DNA of 56,117 bases, from positions 1 to 56,117 of the forward strand of contig JABCZS010000013.1 of the NCBI GenBank assembly GCA_013289605.1, given 5' to 3'. The position numbers were made by a program, and so were the translations under genes. This DNA is from Gammaproteobacteria bacterium. Lineage in GTDB: Bacteria > Pseudomonadota > Gammaproteobacteria > JABCZS01. The notes below the pieces were generated by a model, which saw only the letters and a list, made by a program, of their open reading frames with translations, did no database searches and was not told the DNA's origin. This document shows positions 34,971 through 43,010 of this stretch, in pieces (the stretch's first letter is position 1; every line of letters starts with the position of its first letter).

Positions 34971-36359
34971 ATGATTAAACCACTTCTAAGCCTAAGTGTA
35001 CTGGGCTGTTTTTTTTCTTGTTTTATCGGTGTAGCGCAAGCTGATTTTGGAATAAAAAACGATGTGGTTTTTTTAAACCTTAACTCTGATCCTTTTCCAG
35101 ATATCGCCTGTGCGCCTACACCTGCATTGCAGGCCATTCCGCGCGCCGTACAATTTACTTTGCAGAATAATAAATATGCAAACTTTAGATTATTTAATGC
35201 CAGAATGGTACGTTTTGCCCATGATGACTCAGGCATGCGTTTTAGCTTTGATGATACGCCTATAGCGGTGGGCAATCCTAATTGCATTACTTATACTGAT
35301 CCCGTGACTAATTATGGGCAAGGTTCGATCGCAGCTTTAAGTCAATGCACGCTCACTGTTGAATTTATTCCACCACTGTGCAACAAAAATGGTGCGAATT
35401 CAACGTCTGTACCCATGTCTGCAGCGATACATCAACTCTTAGCGATAGGCGTAGGTAGCCAGCAAGATTATTTACTGCTCGAAGCGCATGCTGAAGTGAA
35501 TGTAATCGGCAGTGGTAATCAGTTTGCAGTCTTAGGATTATCCCAGCCACCGGTTAATCAAGGTAATGGTAATAGTATGTTATTTGGGAACTTAGGGGTC
35601 ATGGCTAGCTTGCCAGCCACAGGATTTACATTACCCAATAGCGCAACCGCTTACAGTGATGCCACTAATCCTGTAGTCATTGGTTCCGAAGCGGATTTTG
35701 AATCCGCCTATGCCACGTTAATCGGGGGCTTGAATGCAAACGTAACGCCGCCCACCCCAGGAAATAATTGTTTCAAACTGGGAAGTTTACATCACCATAA
35801 GGTGTTAACGTCAGGCGCGTATTGTTTATCTGAGGCGTATATTCCTAAGCCTCCTGCAATCATTACCCCTACGCCCACCGATGTGAGCTTATCAGGGACC
35901 GTGACCCTCTCGGGTGCAGGAAATTTTTATTTCTTTATTGATCCGGCTAAGCATTGTCTGGTTGACAGAACCCCTACGTACAGAATGTGTAATTTAATCG
36001 TAAAGCCGACGTTTAATATTATTTATGCAGGGGATCGTCACGGCAATACACCCGGTCCTGAAAATGTATTTTGGATATTAAGCGCTAATCCAGCCGGCAC
36101 GTTTGCACCTGCACCCGGGCCATTAAATCCTCCCTGGTTAATGGGGAGTTATGATTTAAGTCACGTGTATCTTGCAAATGGTGCACGTTTAGACGGATCA
36201 ATTTTAGGTGGTGCAGGGAGCACAACACCCAGTGCATTCGGCAGCAATGTTATTGTAGAATACGGCACCGGGGATCGCGCGGTTAATATTTACGGCAGTG
36301 TATGGAGTCGCTATGGCGTAATTAAATTAGCGGGTACAACAGTGAAACCTGCGCGTTAA
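34971..36359 (+). CDS. Secreted Ig-like + DUF3494 protein, paralog 4
   Basis: A 462-aa exported protein. The start is set at ATG 34971 with AGGA 9-10 bp upstream, giving a normal signal peptide (VLGCFFSCFIGVAQA, cleavage ~24); the frame opens further upstream at 34923 but would put 16 polar residues before it. Ig-like domain ~35-150 (DIACAPTPA, TLQNNKYANFRLFNARM, CTLTVEFIPPLC). DUF3494-like domain ~165-462: IGSGNQFAVLGLSQPPVNQG, FGNLGVM, GSEADFESAYATL, SGAYCL, GAGNFYFFI, NVFWILS, GARLDGSILGGAG, IYGSVWSRYG, LAGTTV. Close to paralog 2. Confidence 0.87.
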   Translation: MIKPLLSLSVLGCFFSCFIGVAQADFGIKNDVVFLNLNSDPFPDIACAPTPALQAIPRAVQFTLQNNKYANFRLFNARMVRFAHDDSGMRFSFDDTPIAVGNPNCITYTDPVTNYGQGSIAALSQCTLTVEFIPPLCNKNGANSTSVPMSAAIHQLLAIGVGSQQDYLLLEAHAEVNVIGSGNQFAVLGLSQPPVNQGNGNSMLFGNLGVMASLPATGFTLPNSATAYSDATNPVVIGSEADFESAYATLIGGLNANVTPPTPGNNCFKLGSLHHHKVLTSGAYCLSEAYIPKPPAIITPTPTDVSLSGTVTLSGAGNFYFFIDPAKHCLVDRTPTYRMCNLIVKPTFNIIYAGDRHGNTPGPENVFWILSANPAGTFAPAPGPLNPPWLMGSYDLSHVYLANGARLDGSILGGAGSTTPSAFGSNVIVEYGTGDRAVNIYGSVWSRYGVIKLAGTTVKPAR

Positions 36360-36399
36360 GGGTGGTATAAATAAGAGACATTGGGGTTACATTAATCTG

Positions 36400-36665
36400 T
36401 TACCCCACAAAACATACCCCCGCTGTCACTCGCAAAGTACACCCGTGCTGTCATCTCACGAAGTACATCCGCACTGTCACTTGCAAAGCTCACCTGAGCC
36501 GTCCCGCAAAGTACATCGGAGTTGTCACCCCGCACAAAACTGCGTGAAGGTATTGTTTCCTAACAAGATCGGTTGACGCAGTTTTTGCGGGGTGACAACT
36601 CAGGTGTGTTTTGCAAGCTGACAGCGTGGGTGCGATTGTAAGCTGCCAGCCCGGATGTGCTTTGT
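36400..36665. repeat. Family 3 hairpin unit inside inverted arrays of degenerate ~25-bp repeats
   Basis: Unit U3 (36528-36592) is the same 65-bp hairpin as at 28.5 kb. To its left (36400-36527) are about five degenerate units of the kind GCTGTCACTCGCAAAGTACA; to its right (36593-36665) similar units appear in inverted orientation (for example CAGGTGTGTTTTGCAAGCTG). The whole block is thus a rough palindrome. Spacing and identity are too loose for a CRISPR array. Confidence 0.75.
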
Positions 36666-36698
36666 GGTACCAACAATTTATCTAAAGAAATAGGAAGT

Positions 36699-36989
36699 TT
36701 ATAACTCAAAATACAAATCATTCCATGTTGGATTTCTCTGCTCAATAATGGAAATTTTATACTTTCGTTTCCATTTTTTAATCACCTTTTCTCTAGAGAT
36801 TGCCGCATAGATGTCTTCAAAATGCTCATAATAAACGAGCATTTTGACATTGTATTTTTGTGTGAATCCCTTTATTAATTCAGCCTTATGTTCATAAACT
36901 CTTCGTATGAGATTATTAGTTACGCCTGTATAGAAAACACTATTTCTTTCTCTTGCAAGAATATAAACATAATAATTATGTTCTTTCAT
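36699..36989 (-). CDS. GIY-YIG domain protein (YhbQ/UPF0213-like)
   Basis: A ~96-aa stand-alone GIY-YIG nuclease domain. The sequence has the family's YYVYILARERN, FYTGVTNNLIRRVYEHK and YYEHFEDIYAAISREKVIKKWKRKYK blocks; the first motif reads YVY and the second YTG, with the catalytic Arg (NLIRRV) in place. I prefer the Met at 36989 (MKEHNYYV) as start; the frame is open to 37004. Such genes are common, short and often near repeats. It lies inside the DUF3494 array on the opposite strand, between paralogs 4 and 5. Confidence 0.85.
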   Translation of the reverse strand: MKEHNYYVYILARERNSVFYTGVTNNLIRRVYEHKAELIKGFTQKYNVKMLVYYEHFEDIYAAISREKVIKKWKRKYKISIIEQRNPTWNDLYFEL

Positions 36990-37169
36990 ATTAAGGGTTG
37001 CCAAATGATATTATTATAAAGATGAGGGAAAATATTGTACCCTATGCTGTTCAAATTTTGCATATATCACTTAGCGTAGAAGGTGATTCAATCGCATCAG
37101 TGTAACAATTTAGCATTTTCTTTATCCTTTTTTTGCTAAACAATCCTACGAGCTGATACCATGTTAAGG

Positions 37170-37488
37170 TTATTTTTACAATAGTAATGGCATCAATCAT
37201 TATGATCCTGGTGATAGTCCTTATGTGACAGGGGATAATGAGCTTACAGGCCATCGGTTTTTGCTGATGCAACCTTTGGCTCCCTGGTTTACGTATGGCT
37301 TGATAGATAGAATTCATTTATTAATGGTTATAAATAATTTTATCAAGCGTAAGAAATTACCTCAACTTCTTAGCTTTCAACTCGACAGTGCACTAACTCC
37401 ATACCATACTATAATACTATTGTTTAAGACTATAGATTTCATTAAGGAAGATGGATCCGACGAAGTATTAAAAAGTCCATTTTCATAA
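37170..37488 (+). pseudogene. Probable gene remnant lacking its N-terminus
   Basis: A continuous frame begins just after a stop codon and reads NSNGINHYDPGDSPYVTGDN, then ELTGHRFLLMQPLAPWF and a Lys/Leu-rich tail to the stop at 37488. There is no ATG near the front, only a GTG at 37225. Its composition looks like protein-coding sequence and not random, but I cannot name the parent gene. The surrounding 37005-37521 stretch holds nothing else except the AT-rich upstream region of paralog 5 (TATAAT at 37496-37501). Confidence 0.35.
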
Positions 37489-37521
37489 AATTTTTTATAA
37501 TACTTTGAGAGGGGAATAATA

Positions 37522-38904
37522 ATGTTTAAACGGTTAGCGTATCAATTAGGTCTAGTCTCATGCCTAGTGGGCGTGGGCGTGGCACAAGCAAGTACTGCGC
37601 AAGATCTTGCAATAGATTTTTATGGGATTACAGAGTTTAATGATGTGGCGTGTAATGATGGTGTGGACGGGACACGAGATGTTATTTACACCTTGATCAG
37701 CACAATACCGGCCAACATTAGATTATTTAATATCGGGATGAACCCCACGGCAGAGGATAACTCCAATATCCTAACGGATGTGAATCTGGGTGGCTGTGTA
37801 ATGAGTACGGGCGGCGATATTCAAGGTGCAACAGGTATCATTAATGGGTTTTCCACGTGCGACATTACGATTACCATCACTCCTCCTATTTGTAACGTAG
37901 GACCGACTGAAGCGGATATTCGTCAAATATTACATATAGGCGTAGGAGTAGGGGTTGGGCATCAAAACGCAGACTTAGACCATGAAATTCATGCCCAAGT
38001 CACCGCCATCGGTGCAGGTCGCAACTTTGCCATATTAGACGTCTCTAACCCACCCGCAACCAATCCTGATTACGGCGATAGTCAATTATTTGGTGATTTA
38101 GGCATTATGGCCACAGGGGATGTGTTCAATTATTTCGAAGTTGATGGCACGACTCATTACGCAACGCTAATGCCTGATAATATTGTAGATGCAGCGCAAA
38201 GTGATTTCACCTCCGCTTATAATGTCTTTATGGACGTTTACAACTACGGTGGGTGTCGGGATCGTGACAGCATCGATGACGGTAATCAAATTAAGTCAGG
38301 CTATTATTGCTTGTATTCTCAAGATGAAAACGGTGATGCAATAGATGTTACCTTGACAGGAGTAATCAATTTATCCGGCCCAGGTAATTTTGTCTTTTTT
38401 ATCTCGCCAATTGACCAAAATTCAAGTGTTGATACATTATGTGCGCCAGATGAAAATCAAACGGGCTCTAAATCAACGGAAAGAATGTGCGATCTTATCG
38501 TTCAACCTACCGCTGAATTTGTCTATTCATACGGCGCCTCTGCGGCGAATGTGTATTGGGTTTTAACCAGCTCCTATACTCCTGCTGTTTTTCCAGATGA
38601 TCCCAAGTACCCTGATCCTACCGGTATCCAATACAGTAGTGTGTTTTTAAGTGGTGATTCTACCCTGGATGGCACTGTATTAGCCGGCGCTCAAGGGTCA
38701 AATGACGGGTATAACTACAATGATGGTGGCTTTGCAACCATCACTGCAGAAGGCTGGGAGGATGAAACAGGTACTGTCGCTGCGGTGGTGAATGGTAGTC
38801 TGTGGTCTTTTAGTTCTGTATTTAAGCCCCCTGTCTTTGGTCCACCAATACCTCCTCCTGGTGTTCAACTAGCAGGGACTACGGTGAATGCAAACGTTGA
38901 GTAG
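37522..38904 (+). CDS. Secreted Ig-like + DUF3494 protein, paralog 5
   Basis: A 460-aa exported protein; GAGAGGGG precedes the ATG. Signal peptide ends GVAQA (~23). Ig-like domain ~35-135 (DVACNDG, LISTIPANIRLFNIGM, CDITITITPPIC). DUF3494-like domain ~150-460: IGAGRNFAILDVSN, FGDLGIM, AAQSDFTSAYNVF, GGCRDRDSIDDGNQIKSGYY, GPGNFVFFI, NVYWVLTSS, LDGTVLAGAQG, VNGSLWSF, LAGTTV. More acidic than the others and with a proline-rich patch before the last strand. Confidence 0.86.
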   Translation: MFKRLAYQLGLVSCLVGVGVAQASTAQDLAIDFYGITEFNDVACNDGVDGTRDVIYTLISTIPANIRLFNIGMNPTAEDNSNILTDVNLGGCVMSTGGDIQGATGIINGFSTCDITITITPPICNVGPTEADIRQILHIGVGVGVGHQNADLDHEIHAQVTAIGAGRNFAILDVSNPPATNPDYGDSQLFGDLGIMATGDVFNYFEVDGTTHYATLMPDNIVDAAQSDFTSAYNVFMDVYNYGGCRDRDSIDDGNQIKSGYYCLYSQDENGDAIDVTLTGVINLSGPGNFVFFISPIDQNSSVDTLCAPDENQTGSKSTERMCDLIVQPTAEFVYSYGASAANVYWVLTSSYTPAVFPDDPKYPDPTGIQYSSVFLSGDSTLDGTVLAGAQGSNDGYNYNDGGFATITAEGWEDETGTVAAVVNGSLWSFSSVFKPPVFGPPIPPPGVQLAGTTVNANVE

Positions 38905-38930
38905 ATAGATAGGAAGTTTTATTCCTAACC

Positions 38931-38962
38931 AAACTAAGGGGCCGTAAGGCCCTTTAGTTTTT
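38931..38962 (+). terminator. Rho-independent terminator after paralog 5
   Basis: AAACTAAAGGGCC-type stem: AACTAAGGGGCC, GTAA loop, GGCCCTTTAGTTTTTT. A strong stem followed by a six-T run, 27 bp after the stop codon. Confidence 0.92.
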
Positions 38963-38992
38963 TGTATATCCAGTTAGAGTTTGAGTGCAGTT

Positions 38993-39127
38993 AAAAATCC
39001 CCCCGTCCTAAGAAGGCCGGCCCCCTTTACAAAGGGGGCAAAGATCTCTTTCGCTTATCCCTTTGTAAAGGACGAAGACTTGCCCCCTTTGTAAAGGGGG
39101 CCGGCCTTCTTAGGACGGGGGGATTTT
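38993..39127. repeat. Inverted pair of mini-elements (family 1)
   Basis: Left copy 38993-39042 and right copy 39079-39127 around a 36-bp spacer. Both carry a second hairpin of the CCGTCCTAAGAAGGCCGG type, shared with the single copy at 6224-6278 and unlike the GGCCGTTTCGGCC type. Confidence 0.92.
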
Positions 39128-39285
39128 GCGATCTTTAATTAAACCCAGCCCTAACTAAATAAACCCCCAATCTTAACCCCTAAATTAATCTCCAAAAAAA
39201 CTTCAGTTCCCCTCCGGCTGGCCGATAAGGGGTAGAGTTAACCCATATTTTATAAAAAATAGTGAACGGCAATGAGGAAAAAATC

Positions 39286-40476
39286 ATGACAATTAAAAAA
39301 ATAGCATACCAATTGGCAGCATTGAGCTGTATGTCCACCTTAATGGGCCTAGCACAGGCTAATGTGAATAACCAGGATACACTGGTAAATGATGACGTTA
39401 TTTTTGTCACCATTCCAGATGTTGGCGATATTGCTTGTGTAAGTGGGACTGATGGAACGCCTACAACGCGTACAGCCACTTTTACCCTACAAAATAACCA
39501 GCCCGCGGCATTAGCACTGCCTAGTTTTCAGCTTAACACCACGGATGCTTTCACCGAATCATTGATTCAACACAATTTAATAGAAATCGATTTCAGTACA
39601 GGTTGTCCAGATGCTGGGCAAATTCCAGGCTTTCTTTCATTCTTAGGTAATCAATGTGATATTAATATCGACATTACCCAACCGACTTGCGATAACGAAT
39701 CGGGCCCTATGCTAGATGATATATTTTTCACTTTAGATGTGGGCGTGCGCTCGCAACAATTAACCCTTTCTAGCGACATCGATTTTTCTCTGACTACCCT
39801 CGGTTCTGCGGCTGATTTTGCGGTATTTTCTACCGTAGGGGTATCCAATAGTCCTGGCGATGGCATTGCACAATTAGTAGGCAATTTGGGCTATGGTAAA
39901 TTGACCGGGAATTTTAATATTATAGACGGGGCAAGCTACACCACCTCCGATTATGAATTCACTAATGCCTGGAATGATACCTTAGCAACCCAGCAAGTCT
40001 TTCTCGATAATCTAGGTGGTTGTAGTGCTGCGGGTAATCCCGGCTCTCCAGGTTATACTGAATTTACTCCAGACTACTATTGTCTATCCAATGCAGGTAA
40101 TGATGTCGTAGTTTCTGGGCCTATCACGCTTAATGGAACGGGTAATTTTGTATTTTTTGTGGATGCGGATGGAGTCACTACGTCGTGTGACGGCGACTCG
40201 TCCTATTGCGGACTCGTGTTTAATCCAACTACCAGCTTTATATATCTAAATGGTGCAAGTCAAGATAGCGTTTTCTGGGTCGTGGGTTCAAACGGTAATG
40301 GGGGGGATATCACCTTGCAAACGAATGCGATAATTGATGGCACTATCATCTCAGGTGGCGGCGAGATTATTGCCGCAACGTCAGGCACATACCCCGCAAT
40401 AGTAAATGGTCGCATATTGTCACCTAACGATGGGGGTATATTTTTAAACAGCAATGCCGTAGCAATACATCAATAA
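39286..40476 (+). CDS. Secreted Ig-like + DUF3494 protein, paralog 6
   Basis: A 396-aa exported protein. Start ATG 39286 with GAGGAAA upstream; a GTG further up (39262) would add 8 polar residues to the signal peptide, which ends MGLAQA (~24). Ig-like domain ~35-145 (DIACVSGTDG, TLQNNQPAALALPSFQL, CDINIDITQPTC). DUF3494-like domain ~165-396: LGSAADFAVFSTVG, VGNLGYGKLTGNFNIIDG, NAWNDTLATQQVFL, GTGNFVFFVDADG, CGLVFNPTTSFIYLNGAS, VFWVVGSNG, IDGTIISGG, VNGRILS. Shorter than paralogs 1-5 and close to paralog 7. Confidence 0.88.
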   Translation: MTIKKIAYQLAALSCMSTLMGLAQANVNNQDTLVNDDVIFVTIPDVGDIACVSGTDGTPTTRTATFTLQNNQPAALALPSFQLNTTDAFTESLIQHNLIEIDFSTGCPDAGQIPGFLSFLGNQCDINIDITQPTCDNESGPMLDDIFFTLDVGVRSQQLTLSSDIDFSLTTLGSAADFAVFSTVGVSNSPGDGIAQLVGNLGYGKLTGNFNIIDGASYTTSDYEFTNAWNDTLATQQVFLDNLGGCSAAGNPGSPGYTEFTPDYYCLSNAGNDVVVSGPITLNGTGNFVFFVDADGVTTSCDGDSSYCGLVFNPTTSFIYLNGASQDSVFWVVGSNGNGGDITLQTNAIIDGTIISGGGEIIAATSGTYPAIVNGRILSPNDGGIFLNSNAVAIHQ

Positions 40477-40512
40477 ATAGTTGCCAAAATTTTACCTACG
40501 AGGAAAAAAATA

Positions 40513-41664
40513 ATGATTAAAAAAATAATGCTACTAGGAAGTGTTACCGTGAGCTTAGTGGGTTTGGCGCAAGCCAATGAGCCTGATTTGGACGCTGCAA
40601 GAGTGGGGCTGGTCACTATCAGCGATCCTGTGCCGCCAATTAGTGATATCGCTTGCACGTCCGTAACACCCGTTATAAGGGAATATGTCTATACCTTGCA
40701 AAATACAGGACCCGCTGATTTGGATTTAGGTGAGATTGAGCTTGAACCCAATCCTGATGATACCTATGGCCCTACTACGTTTGCCGATACTTGTGGAGGC
40801 ACTATAGCAGGACTGGGCAACTGTACAGTTACTGTGAATTTTGCTCAACCCACATGTACATACCCTATCAGTGAAGTCATAGACCAAACGCTTACTGTCC
40901 CCATATACAATAATTTGGAACCACAGGTTACTGCAGATATTCAAGCGAATGTGACTGTGATTGGATCGAGCGCTGATTTTGCGGTATTAGGTGGTCCATT
41001 AACAACCGTCACCAATAATCCTGCTAATCCTCTTCTGGGCCTTGCGCAATTAGTCGGAAATTTAGGCGCAAATGTTGTGAGTGGCAATTTTAGTATTACT
41101 GATGGGGAGTCTTATACCTCTGGAGCTATATTGACTAATGCTCAAAATGATATGTCGGCTGCACAGAGTGTTTTGCTCAACAATGTTACTGGATGTAAGA
41201 CTGAGGGTAATTTAGTTGATGGGAATATATTTACCTCAGGTTACTATTGTCTTTCAAATGGACCTGGCATCTTAGGGACCACAGTGACGGTAGATGGTAC
41301 GATAACATTAAATGGACCAGGCAATTTTGTATTTTTTGTGAATGCAGGTGAACTTTCAGGTACAGGAAATTGTGGAAGCACAAATACATATTGTGGACTG
41401 CAGTTTAATCCGACAGCTCAATTTAATTATATTAATGGCGCAAGCAGTGATAATGTTTTTTGGGTAGTGGGTGGAAATGGTGTTCTTGCAGGCGGCAACC
41501 CAGGCACGGTTACTTTACAAGCCGATGCGACTATCGATGGAACCATTATGTCAGTAGGTCCAATCACGGCGGCTACAGCTGGGACGAGCTCAGCATTAGT
41601 TAATGGTAGATTGGCGTCATTTGTCAATATTAATTTGCAAAGCAATACGATTACCATTAAGTAA
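40513..41664 (+). CDS. Secreted Ig-like + DUF3494 protein, paralog 7
   Basis: A 383-aa exported protein, 36 bp after paralog 6 with a GAGGAAA ribosome binding site. Signal peptide ends GLAQA (~21). Ig-like domain ~30-135 (DIACTS, TLQNTGPADLDLGEIEL, CTVTVNFAQPTC). DUF3494-like domain ~150-383: IGSSADFAVLGG, AQLVGNLGANVVSGNFSITDG, SGYYCLSNG, LNGPGNFVFFVNAG, CGLQFNPTAQFNYINGAS, NVFWVVGGNG, IDGTIMSVG, VNGRLAS. Probably one transcript with paralogs 6 and 8. Confidence 0.88.
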   Translation: MIKKIMLLGSVTVSLVGLAQANEPDLDAARVGLVTISDPVPPISDIACTSVTPVIREYVYTLQNTGPADLDLGEIELEPNPDDTYGPTTFADTCGGTIAGLGNCTVTVNFAQPTCTYPISEVIDQTLTVPIYNNLEPQVTADIQANVTVIGSSADFAVLGGPLTTVTNNPANPLLGLAQLVGNLGANVVSGNFSITDGESYTSGAILTNAQNDMSAAQSVLLNNVTGCKTEGNLVDGNIFTSGYYCLSNGPGILGTTVTVDGTITLNGPGNFVFFVNAGELSGTGNCGSTNTYCGLQFNPTAQFNYINGASSDNVFWVVGGNGVLAGGNPGTVTLQADATIDGTIMSVGPITAATAGTSSALVNGRLASFVNINLQSNTITIK

Positions 41665-41696
41665 CCCATTGAATAATAAAACATGAGGAAGATAAA

Positions 41697-42845
41697 ATGA
41701 TCAAAAAATTAATTATGCTAGGGTGTTTATCATCCTGCTTAACTGGAATTGTGCAGGCGAGTGATACAAATAGTCCAGATACTGATTCGAAGTTAATGGC
41801 TAATATTGCGCCTATGCCTATTACGATTAGTGCACCTAATATTCCTATAAGCGATATGGCATGTGGTGGCAGCGCACGTACCTATTCTTACACCGTAAAT
41901 AATACCGGAGGGGCGCCTTTAAATTTGTATAATATCAAGCTTATCACCAATTCGGATGATACTTTCACAGCGGCTGCCCCGGTTGTTGCAGGCACCTGCG
42001 TTACTAACCCCAGCCCTTCCGTTGCGGCATTTGGCAATTGTACAGTCACTGTTGCCATCACTCCGCCTACTTGCACGCTTCCCAATACTACCCCCTCTTT
42101 GCAGGTGTTTGATCGTACCTTATCGTTGAACATTTATAATGTGTCGCAAACTCAAGTGACTACGCCTATTGAGTTTGATGTCACCATCCTGGGTTCTGCT
42201 GCGGATTTTGCGATAGTCACTGCACATAATCTGACCAATACCAATGCGGCGGGTACCGCAGAGGTTGTGGGCAATATCGCAGTGGAAGGTGCTTTAACTG
42301 GCACACCTAGTATTTTAGTGACTGGACAATCATTTGTCGGTGTGGGTATGCCGATTAGCGCCAATGCGGTTGCAGATGCAACTACTGCCAATACTTTTTT
42401 GGCAGGATTGTCATATCAATCACTAGGTACAGGTTTCTCTGGCACTATTCAGCCAGGTACCTATAGTTTTAGTGGTAATGCCACTATAGGTCCTACTGCT
42501 CTTGGGAATTGTACGAACGCTAATAACACTATTACTCTAGATGGTCCGGGTGATTACATTTTCTACAGCAGCACTCATACTTTACAAATCTGTGCGAACA
42601 CACAATTTTCGTTAATTAACGGTGCTGAGCCAGACAACGTTTATTGGGTCACTAGTACTTCTACGGGCGGTACGATTACCATTAATGGCAATGGCTTATT
42701 TGTGGGCAATATCCTGAGTTCAGGTACGGTTGCTTTTGCAACAGCGGGTGGGGTCTCCCCAACAGTTCTTGAAGGACGAGTACTCTCTACTGGCACAACC
42801 GTGACTCTTGCAGGCAATAGAATAGTGAATCCTGATAATCTATAA
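41697..42845 (+). CDS. Secreted Ig-like + DUF3494 protein, paralog 8
   Basis: A 382-aa exported protein, 32 bp after paralog 7, with GAGGAAG upstream. Signal peptide ends GIVQA (~19-20; LGCLSSCLTG inside). Ig-like domain ~40-150 (DMACGGSA, TVNNTGGAPLNLYNIKL, CTVTVAITPPTC). DUF3494-like domain ~165-382: LGSAADFAIVTAHN, VGNIAVEGALTGTPS, TIQPGTYSFSG in place of the usual SGYYCLS, GPGDYIFYSS, NVYWVTSTS, FVGNILSSG, LEGRVLS. It is the copy closest in layout to simple bacterial DUF3494 proteins and has lost the central Cys pair. A terminator follows. Confidence 0.87.
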   Translation: MIKKLIMLGCLSSCLTGIVQASDTNSPDTDSKLMANIAPMPITISAPNIPISDMACGGSARTYSYTVNNTGGAPLNLYNIKLITNSDDTFTAAAPVVAGTCVTNPSPSVAAFGNCTVTVAITPPTCTLPNTTPSLQVFDRTLSLNIYNVSQTQVTTPIEFDVTILGSAADFAIVTAHNLTNTNAAGTAEVVGNIAVEGALTGTPSILVTGQSFVGVGMPISANAVADATTANTFLAGLSYQSLGTGFSGTIQPGTYSFSGNATIGPTALGNCTNANNTITLDGPGDYIFYSSTHTLQICANTQFSLINGAEPDNVYWVTSTSTGGTITINGNGLFVGNILSSGTVAFATAGGVSPTVLEGRVLSTGTTVTLAGNRIVNPDNL

Positions 42846-42866
42846 ATCTGTCTGTTCGAGCGTCAT

Positions 42867-42904
42867 AAACAGCCCAGTTGCGATCAGCACTTGGGCTGTT
42901 TTTA
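42867..42904 (+). terminator. Rho-independent terminator after paralog 8
   Basis: AACAGCCCA and TGGGCTGTT arms around a ~19-nt loop, followed by TTTTATTT; 22 bp after the stop codon. Confidence 0.88.
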
Positions 42905-42935
42905 TTTCATATGACCCCATGAAGTTGTTAGTAAG

Positions 42936-42964
42936 TTGACATGTAATTTTTATTTAATTATGGT
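42936..42964 (+). promoter_or_regulatory. Sigma-70 promoter of paralog 9
   Basis: TTGACA (42936-42941), 17-bp spacer, TATGGT (42959-42964), about 47 bp before the start codon. The preceding terminator means paralog 9 is transcribed on its own. Confidence 0.6.
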
Positions 42965-43010
42965 ATGATGCAGTTTTAATTTGCATAACTTAACTAAATA
43001 GGGGAAGATG

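Noticed and set aside
36400..36665. Possible CRISPR array
   Set aside because: Units are degenerate, of unequal length and arranged in mirror image around a hairpin; no constant repeat/spacer alternation and no cas genes.
37051..37317. An 88-residue minus-strand open frame opposite the gene remnant
   Set aside because: Low-complexity hydrophobic/basic composition, no ribosome binding site, and overlap with the better coding-like plus frame.
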